NCBI RefSeq assembly: GCF_000150275.1
Contig: NW_002060945.1
Coordinates: 5,198,123 to 5,262,122, forward strand
DNA from: Trichoplax adhaerens
Taxonomy: Eukaryota; Placozoa; Uniplacotomia; Trichoplacea; Trichoplacidae
Direction of reading: 5' to 3'
DNA length: 64,000 bases
The notes beneath the pieces were generated by a model, which saw only the letters and a list, made by a program, of their open reading frames with translations, did no database searches and was not told the DNA's origin. The position numbers and the translations under genes are program-made. Below, in pieces: positions 61,801-64,000 of this stretch (its first letter is position 1; the number at the start of each line of letters is the position of its first letter).

Positions 61801-62253
61801 AGTAAACATGACGATTGATTAACTCAGTCAACGTATGAAATGTGTTTAATAACCTTTAGAAAATTGTTGTGATACTACAGCTTGTATCTTGCTATTGATT
61901 CTTACTACATCTAGTTTACAATCAATGTTTTCCAGCAAGCAGTGGGGTTATAAGCATGGACGTCGGTGGTTGAGAAATGCAACTAAAGCGGGTTCCTTCC
62001 TATGCTATCGTATCGTACTGTTAATAACATCAAAGAGCTTTGCAAGGACTTTTATGCATTTATGACTATCTCTTTTATGATAGTAAGATAGATTGAAGTT
62101 ATGATAGCAGCATAGAGAGATTGTATTCTGCTATACCTTATTGGCTTTCGCTGAGCTTTGCTTGAGAAGAATTGGCTCAGGGTGCCATTCATCTTGAATA
62201 AACAGATCATATAATATGGAAGTGTTGCAATTGCTGCTGTCTTGAGTAGTCAT
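49813..62253 (-). CDS. NBAS: NBAS (neuroblastoma-amplified sequence)
   Basis: Forty exons, all phases consistent, predict 2374 aa (human 2371). NBAS is part of the NRZ/syntaxin-18 ER tether for COPI vesicles and aids nonsense-mediated decay with UPF1. Exons: 62137-62253, 60787-60884, 60588-60671, 60383-60430, 60151-60194, 59939-60014, 59777-59840, 59518-59606, 59392-59448, 59182-59303, 58946-59043, 58771-58848, 58524-58652, 58342-58444, 58200-58246, 58006-58061, 57807-57897, 57515-57709, 57361-57416, 57219-57288, 57016-57141, 56622-56932, 56394-56472, 54831-56260, 54631-54743, 53009-54546, 52883-52943, 52682-52800, 52482-52580, 52283-52396, 52105-52208, 51912-52029, 51736-51792, 51497-51654, 51209-51416, 50997-51080, 50769-50905, 50526-50652, 50265-50390, 49813-50106. 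N-terminal WD40-type propeller: RWRQIAWSPDSSLIACS, GDISIFDLSGTLL, ISLSPNGSLLAVVQCSG. The Sec39 region is mostly in two exons of 1430 and 1538 nt: HRLAILSNFPETCSP, ISYEKSVSLVLKAAQEYF, LIAFALTHC, YLLALPDRK, LTDSGLAVSAIEDR. Exons 26-38 diverge more. A TTTATT at 49652-49657 may be the poly(A) signal. Confidence 0.97.
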
Positions 62254-62983
62254 TCCTTTCTCCTGATGAAAATTGACTGAACAAGAGGATCCTGTCTGAT
62301 TAAAGACAGACTGCAGTGACTTCTTCCTTATTGCAATAAGATCGTATCAATAACTAAGTGCTGCCAGGTAGCTTTTGCCACTGAAATGTTGCCGAAATTT
62401 CACTGACGAAATTTTAGTGAAGGAGATTTTGAAGAAATGGAAAAGAAGGCAAGGTGTACGCCACATTGCCTACGCAAACATGGCTACAAAGTAAGTGTCC
62501 CAGTAAGGATTTCAAGAGCGTTAGCAAAAGGGTTAATTAGTGCATAGAGAACTTGCCAATTTTGAAAGCACCCGCATAATTTACCTACTCAAACATTGGT
62601 ACACAAAGACTACTCCAGTATCATATTCAGTTCGCTAAATGGATTAGCTAGGGTGATCCATCTACTGTACTGATTTAAATCGATGGTCTACAGACAGATA
62701 GACGGGCGATGGTCTGCGGACAGACAGCCAGACGAGGACCTACGGACAGCCAGACGATCGTCAGACAGGACGGTACTGTACTCACGTACTACTGCTGTTA
62801 CATTCACGCCTACAGTAGTATTACGTCACCAGTACGTTATAAGGTGCAGTACAGTATAGTAATGGAGGTCGCTGCTCCTTCTCACATATCAGGACTGTAC
62901 AACTTATACTGTACATCATCGACTTCTTGCTACGATTTGCATCAGGATTCTTCAGGTGCCTGCATAGGTCATCAATTTAAAAC
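62254..62983. promoter_or_regulatory. Divergent upstream region of NBAS and ULK3
   Basis: 730 bp between the start codons. Contains a GC-richer tandem repeat (62681-62772) and sparse GTAC motifs (62766-62925) near the ULK3 ATG. Promoter function is inferred from position only. Confidence 0.5.
62681..62772. repeat. Degenerate ~26-30 bp tandem repeat (CAGAC-rich)
   Basis: Three imperfect copies starting near 62681, 62707 and 62739, each with a GGTCTRCRGACAG- or CCTACGGACAG-like core followed by CAGAC/TAGAC. It stands out against the AT-rich surroundings. Confidence 0.75.
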
Positions 62984-63937
62984 ATGGCAACCTTTCCAAC
63001 TGTTAAGAATTATATTGTAACCGAGAAATTAGGTCAAGGAACTTACGCTACTGTTTATAAGGCTTATCGGACTGTAAGTATTATTGAAATTCTTGTATTG
63101 AGAGAGATATGCTGTACTGTAGGATGTAGATTGTACAAGTAGTGTTGCAAAGGGCTAGAAAAGAGCTTCGACCCTAATTCTCATGCTTTCAATTAAAATA
63201 ATTAGTAAATCAAGTAGATACCTCAGTTATTGATAGTTTACCATGGTTGAAGTGTATAACAATTTGAAGGATTTGAGAATACGTTGATGATTATAGTAAA
63301 GTAGAACAATGTTGCCTATATCGTAACTGCAGCGAACTGTTTCTAGTCCAGCGATTAAATTCATACGGATATTGATAATTAATTGTAGGTTGGAAAAAGG
63401 GAAGTCGTTGCTATAAAATGTATTCAAAAGCGATCGCTTAGCAAATCTGCCAGTGATAATTTAATCACTGAAATATCACTTATGAAAGAATTGAATCATG
63501 ACCATATAGTTCAATTAACAGATTTTCAGGTCGGTAGCATTAAATAAACATATTAAAATATGCTCTACTAATTGTTTATGATTGATATATCATTTGTATA
63601 GTTATACTGTAAGAAGAATCACTTCAAAAAAGTGCAGATATAACATTTAGTATTCTTTATATCGATAAAATTAACTTTTACCGATGCTACAGCATGAAAT
63701 GAAAGATTGATAATGACTGTCACTATTACCATTTTCATTGATTAACCTAATTTTATCTCATATATATAATATACATACATATATATAACCAATCTTATCT
63801 TATTTATTACACATAGTGGGACGGTAAGGCAATCTATTTAATCATGGAATATTGCAGTGGTGGTGATTTATCAAAATTTATTCGATTTCGTAAACGTTTA
63901 CCAGAAATAGTTGTTAAGAAATTTTTAAGGCAATTAG
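62984..63937 (+). CDS. ULK3: ULK3-type serine/threonine kinase, 5' part
   Basis: Three exons are present: 62984-63073, 63389-63529, 63817-63937 (118 codons so far, next phase 1); the rest lies beyond the window. ULK3 is an ULK-family kinase acting in Hedgehog/GLI signalling, autophagy and abscission control. Visible kinase features: glycine-rich loop [12 protein letters not shown], catalytic lysine in [10 protein letters not shown], alpha-C glutamate in [11 protein letters not shown], then [20 protein letters not shown] and hinge [12 protein letters not shown] followed by [14 protein letters not shown]. The order and wording match ULK3 more closely than ULK1/2 (short N-terminus, LTDFQWD segment). 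The HRD and DFG motifs are not in the window. Start chosen at the first in-frame ATG before the glycine loop. It diverges from NBAS with 730 bp between ATGs. Confidence 0.93.
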
Positions 63938-64000
63938 GTATAATTATTATTTAAATTAGAAGGTATTTAACGATGTGTATCGTATACGTCCATATATGTA

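Overview
The window is animal nuclear DNA: AT-rich, with spliced protein-coding genes that have many exons, mostly short introns and clean GT-AG junctions. I rebuilt the genes by hand, matching translated exons to the families they resemble and requiring every splice phase to agree. Nine genes result: seven complete, one cut by each window end. They are ordinary conserved metazoan genes, including augmin HAUS6, NBAS, PDE3, RABL2 and CCDC112. Base composition, gene spacing (roughly 7-8 kb per gene) and the retained exon-rich structure suggest an early-branching animal, most plausibly a placozoan (Trichoplax/Hoilungia type). That assignment is inference.

Layout. 1-1527 (-): 5' part of an acid lipase (LIPA/LIPF family). 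3361-12514 (-): cyclic-nucleotide phosphodiesterase PDE3. 12515-24838: a 12.3 kb stretch with no gene I can support. 24839-30276 (-): RABL2 small GTPase. 31456-34942 (+): CCDC112. 37036-43043 (-): HAUS6. 45416-46875 (-): TMA16. 47244-48907 (+): MAD2L1. 49813-62253 (-): NBAS in 40 exons, predicted 2374 aa. 62984 to the window end (+): 5' part of ULK3. Three neighbouring pairs diverge from a shared upstream region: RABL2/CCDC112, TMA16/MAD2L1 and NBAS/ULK3.

Functionally the genes are mixed: lipid hydrolysis, cAMP/cGMP breakdown, ciliary traffic and centriolar satellites, spindle microtubule nucleation, spindle checkpoint, ribosome-associated factor, ER tethering and nonsense-mediated decay, and a ULK-family kinase. 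No operon-like logic applies. The RABL2/CCDC112 pair (both cilium/centrosome linked) is the most suggestive arrangement.

The most unusual content is non-coding: dense arrays built from the pentamer WGTAC (W = A or T). The fifth base flips between A and T along the array, so every unit carries the self-complementary core GTAC and the array reads alike on both strands. Dense arrays occur in six places. Most lie just upstream of gene starts (acid lipase, PDE3, RABL2, CCDC112, HAUS6) and one lies in PDE3 intron 1. A sparser version precedes ULK3. They are absent from the 12 kb NBAS body and from most of the gene-free stretch. Because no ordering of these pentamers contains a stop codon, they create false open frames on both strands.
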